A stretch of 64,000 bases of DNA from contig NZ_JALGQH010000001.1 of assembly GCF_022810305.1 (NCBI RefSeq), positions 248,001 through 312,000 of the forward strand. The letters are read 5' to 3'. This DNA is from Rhodococcus sp. ARC_M6 (GTDB lineage Bacteria > Actinomycetota > Actinomycetes > Mycobacteriales > Mycobacteriaceae). Under the pieces are notes generated by a model. It ran no database searches. It saw nothing but the letters and a program-made list of their open reading frames with translations, and was not told where the DNA came from. The first letter of the stretch is position 1. The number at the start of each line of letters is the position of its first letter. A program made the translations under genes and the position numbers. This document shows, piece by piece, positions 62,162 through 64,000 of the stretch.

Positions 62162-63730
62162 CTAGACACGCCGGTCTTCGTTGGTCCAGTACAGCTCGCG
62201 GAGGTCCTTCTTCAGTACCTTGCCGTTGACGCTGCGGGGCAGGCGCTCGATGATGTCGACCCGCTTCGGGGTGCGCACCGAGCCGAGCTTTTCCCGGCAG
62301 AGCTCGAGCAACTCGGTGATGTCGATGTCCGCGTCGGGCTTGAGCTCGACGACGGCGGTGACCGCCTCGCCCCATGTCGCGTCGGGCACGCCGATGACGG
62401 CGCAGTCCTGGACGGCGGGGTGGGACCAGATGATCTGTTCGACCTCGGCAGGGAAGACGTTGAAGCCCCCCGAGATGATCATGTCCTTCTTGCGGTCGGT
62501 CAGAGTCAGGAATCCGCGGTCGTCGAGGAAACCGATGTCGCCGGTGTACAGCCATCCCTCGCGCACCGCCTCGGCCGTGGCCTCGGGGTTGTTGTAGTAG
62601 CCCCTCATCACGAGGTCGCCGCGCACACAGATCTCGCCGTGCGTGCCTGCGGGCACCGGGTTGTCCTCGTCGTCGCGGATCTCGATTTTGACCAGCGGGA
62701 ACGGGCGTCCGCAGCTGAGCAGGCGCTTGTCGTCGGCGATCTCGCCGTCGACGAAGTGCTCCTCGGGGCGCAGGAACGCGATGGAGCCGGGGGCCTCGGT
62801 CTGGCCGAAGCACTCGATCATGACGGGGCCGAACAGGCCGATGGCCTGGCGCAACTTCTCCACGGACATGGGCGCCGAGCCGTAGAGGAAGTACCGCAGC
62901 GAACTCAAGTCGTAGTCGCCGAGATCGGGGGTCTCGATGAGGCGGTAGATCACCGTGGGCGGCAGGAACACGTCGGTGACGTGGTGCCGGTCGATGGCGT
63001 CGAGCAGGGAGGCCGGGTCGGGGCGGGCCAGCACGACGACGCTGCCGCCGCGGGCACTGGCCGGCAGGGTGAGGATGCCCGCAGAGTGGGTCATGGGGGC
63101 CGCGGCCAGGTTCACCACGGGCTCGTCGGCCCGGTACGGCATGGCCATCATCAGCTGGGTGATGCACATGCCGAAGCTCCGGTGGGTGTTCATGACGCCC
63201 TTGGGCAGGCCCGTGGTGCCGCCGGTGGGCGAGATGATCGCAAGGGAGTCCTGCGGGATGTCCACGCGGGGGCGGGTGGCTGGTACGGCGCCCAGCCATT
63301 CCTGCAGCGGGGTGGCGTACGGGCGGTGTCCGGCGCTGTCCCCGTCCAGACAGACATACCTGACGGCGTCGCCCACTGCCGCGTGGATCTCGTCGACGGC
63401 GGCGGTCTTGGACGGGTGGTAGAACAGCACTTCACAGTCGAAGCGCTGGACGAAGCCGATGCTGTCACTGACCGGGCTGTTGGGGTTCAAGGGCACCCAG
63501 GCCCCACCGGCGCGCCAGGCGCCGATGACGCACAGCCACGCGGCCGGGTCGTTCGGCGAGAGCACCGCGATCTTCGTCTCGAGCGCGATGCCGTCGCGGA
63601 GCAGTGCATTGGAGACTCGGCAGGACAGTTCGCCCGCTTCGTCGAAGGTCCAGGTGGTATCGCCGTGGCGGTAGGCGACGGCCTTCGGATTGATGTTCCA
63701 ACCCTGATCGAAGAAATCAGACAAAGCCAA
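62162..63730 (-). CDS. Acyl-CoA ligase (AMP-binding enzyme)
   Basis: A 522-aa adenylate-forming ligase. The P-loop reads SPTGGTTGLPKGVMNTH, the A5-type motif ECFGQTEAPG, A7 GWLYTGDIG, and the C-terminal catalytic Lys is in RSVNGKVLKKDL. It would activate a carboxylic acid to its CoA thioester at the start of a degradation route, supplying the downstream thiolase/DUF35 pair. Start TTG at 63730 with AAAGGAC eight bases upstream; upstream codons to 63853 lack a plausible start. Confidence 0.92.
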   Translation of the reverse strand: MALSDFFDQGWNINPKAVAYRHGDTTWTFDEAGELSCRVSNALLRDGIALETKIAVLSPNDPAAWLCVIGAWRAGGAWVPLNPNSPVSDSIGFVQRFDCEVLFYHPSKTAAVDEIHAAVGDAVRYVCLDGDSAGHRPYATPLQEWLGAVPATRPRVDIPQDSLAIISPTGGTTGLPKGVMNTHRSFGMCITQLMMAMPYRADEPVVNLAAAPMTHSAGILTLPASARGGSVVVLARPDPASLLDAIDRHHVTDVFLPPTVIYRLIETPDLGDYDLSSLRYFLYGSAPMSVEKLRQAIGLFGPVMIECFGQTEAPGSIAFLRPEEHFVDGEIADDKRLLSCGRPFPLVKIEIRDDEDNPVPAGTHGEICVRGDLVMRGYYNNPEATAEAVREGWLYTGDIGFLDDRGFLTLTDRKKDMIISGGFNVFPAEVEQIIWSHPAVQDCAVIGVPDATWGEAVTAVVELKPDADIDITELLELCREKLGSVRTPKRVDIIERLPRSVNGKVLKKDLRELYWTNEDRRV

Positions 63731-63925
63731 GGGGTCGTCCTTTCCATCGTGTCCACTGTGGCAAATCCAGGACGTGGTTCTTACGGTCCGGGGAGGCAAT
63801 TGACGCCCGGCGGCGCTGTAGTTCGTCGGGTATCGCCGACCGTCACTATTCACGTTAAACCGTACGACGTTAGATTAAATCATCATGTGCGAGACATCAC
63901 AAGCGACCCTGAAGTAGCAGTTCCA

Positions 63926-63943
63926 GTCAATTTATCGATTGAC
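63926..63943. promoter_or_regulatory. Operator-like palindrome upstream of the ligase operon
   Basis: GTCAAT and ATTGAC arms with a 6-bp spacer, about 200 bp before the ligase start. TTAACC/GGTTA half-sites follow at 63946-63964. It could serve a TetR-type regulator encoded beyond the window end. Confidence 0.5.
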
Positions 63944-64000
63944 CAATTAACCGACATGGGTTAGGTTTTCGATGTGATTCAAGGCACAGGCGGCCGTATT

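Noticed and set aside
62420-63964. 514-codon plus-strand frame opposite the CoA ligase
   Set aside because: Antisense shadow; the ligase motifs are complete on the other strand.
63974-64000. GTG that could begin a gene running off the window
   Set aside because: Only nine codons are visible (IQGTGGRI after the start), too little to call.
1-64000. CRISPR array, rRNA or tRNA genes
   Set aside because: No regularly spaced repeats, no rRNA-like sequence and no tRNA cloverleaf stood out on reading; a covariance search was not possible.

Overview
The window looks like chromosomal DNA of a Rhodococcus, most likely of the R. erythropolis/R. qingshengii type. It is GC-rich, uses many GTG and a few TTG starts, and its genes resemble Mycobacterium/Nocardia families: a FadE5-type acyl-CoA dehydrogenase, an AtsA-type arylsulfatase, a DUF222/HNH (13E12-type) gene, an Rv2629-type protein and a TIGR00027-type methyltransferase. 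No rRNA, tRNA or CRISPR array was seen. The species call is inference.

Layout. 0-9 kb: a YhgE/Pip-type permease with its ATPase, flanked by two related hairpins; the fadE5-type gene; then an operon of ABC ATPase, FtsX-type permease and methyltransferase. 9-14 kb: a NarL-type two-component system divergent from that ABC operon, a FabH-type synthase and a MurJ-like flippase. 14-24 kb: mostly single metabolic genes (phosphodiesterase, VOC protein, M20 amidohydrolase with divergent Lrp-type regulator, alpha/beta hydrolase, SDR, glycosyltransferase, P450 with TetR), plus two small hydrophobic proteins of 47 and 48 aa. 24-32 kb: a SulP transporter with a MerR regulator and a strong MerR-type operator, a lipoprotein nuclease, an amidase, a DUF2797 protein, an SDR and a LEM-3-like GIY-YIG protein. 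32-36 kb: an apparent metal/heme operon (membrane protein, PepSY protein, PCuAC chaperone, Tat-exported DyP peroxidase) with palindromes at its promoter. 36-44 kb: a secreted repeat protein, an orphan ParA/MinD-type ATPase facing an Rv2629-type gene, an M48 protease, an SDR and a methyltransferase.

44.5-52.4 kb is a gene graveyard. A small multidrug resistance gene, a HAD hydrolase, an arylsulfatase, a crotonase and an AI-2E permease are all broken, by frameshifts, one TGG-to-TAG change, or insertion. A decayed TnpB element and an intact IS110-family element lie inside the permease gene. The IS110 element has a roughly 137-nt non-coding 5' end that could encode a bridge RNA.

52.5-64 kb: a DHA2-type efflux pump with divergent TetR; a DUF222/HNH endonuclease-like gene whose promoter carries a near-consensus LexA (SOS) box between its -35 and -10; a methyltransferase; a secreted protein of unknown function; and a higher-GC catabolic-looking operon (acyl-CoA ligase, DUF35 protein, thiolase-like protein with Ser in place of the nucleophilic Cys, YtcJ-type amidohydrolase) preceded by an 18-bp operator-like palindrome.
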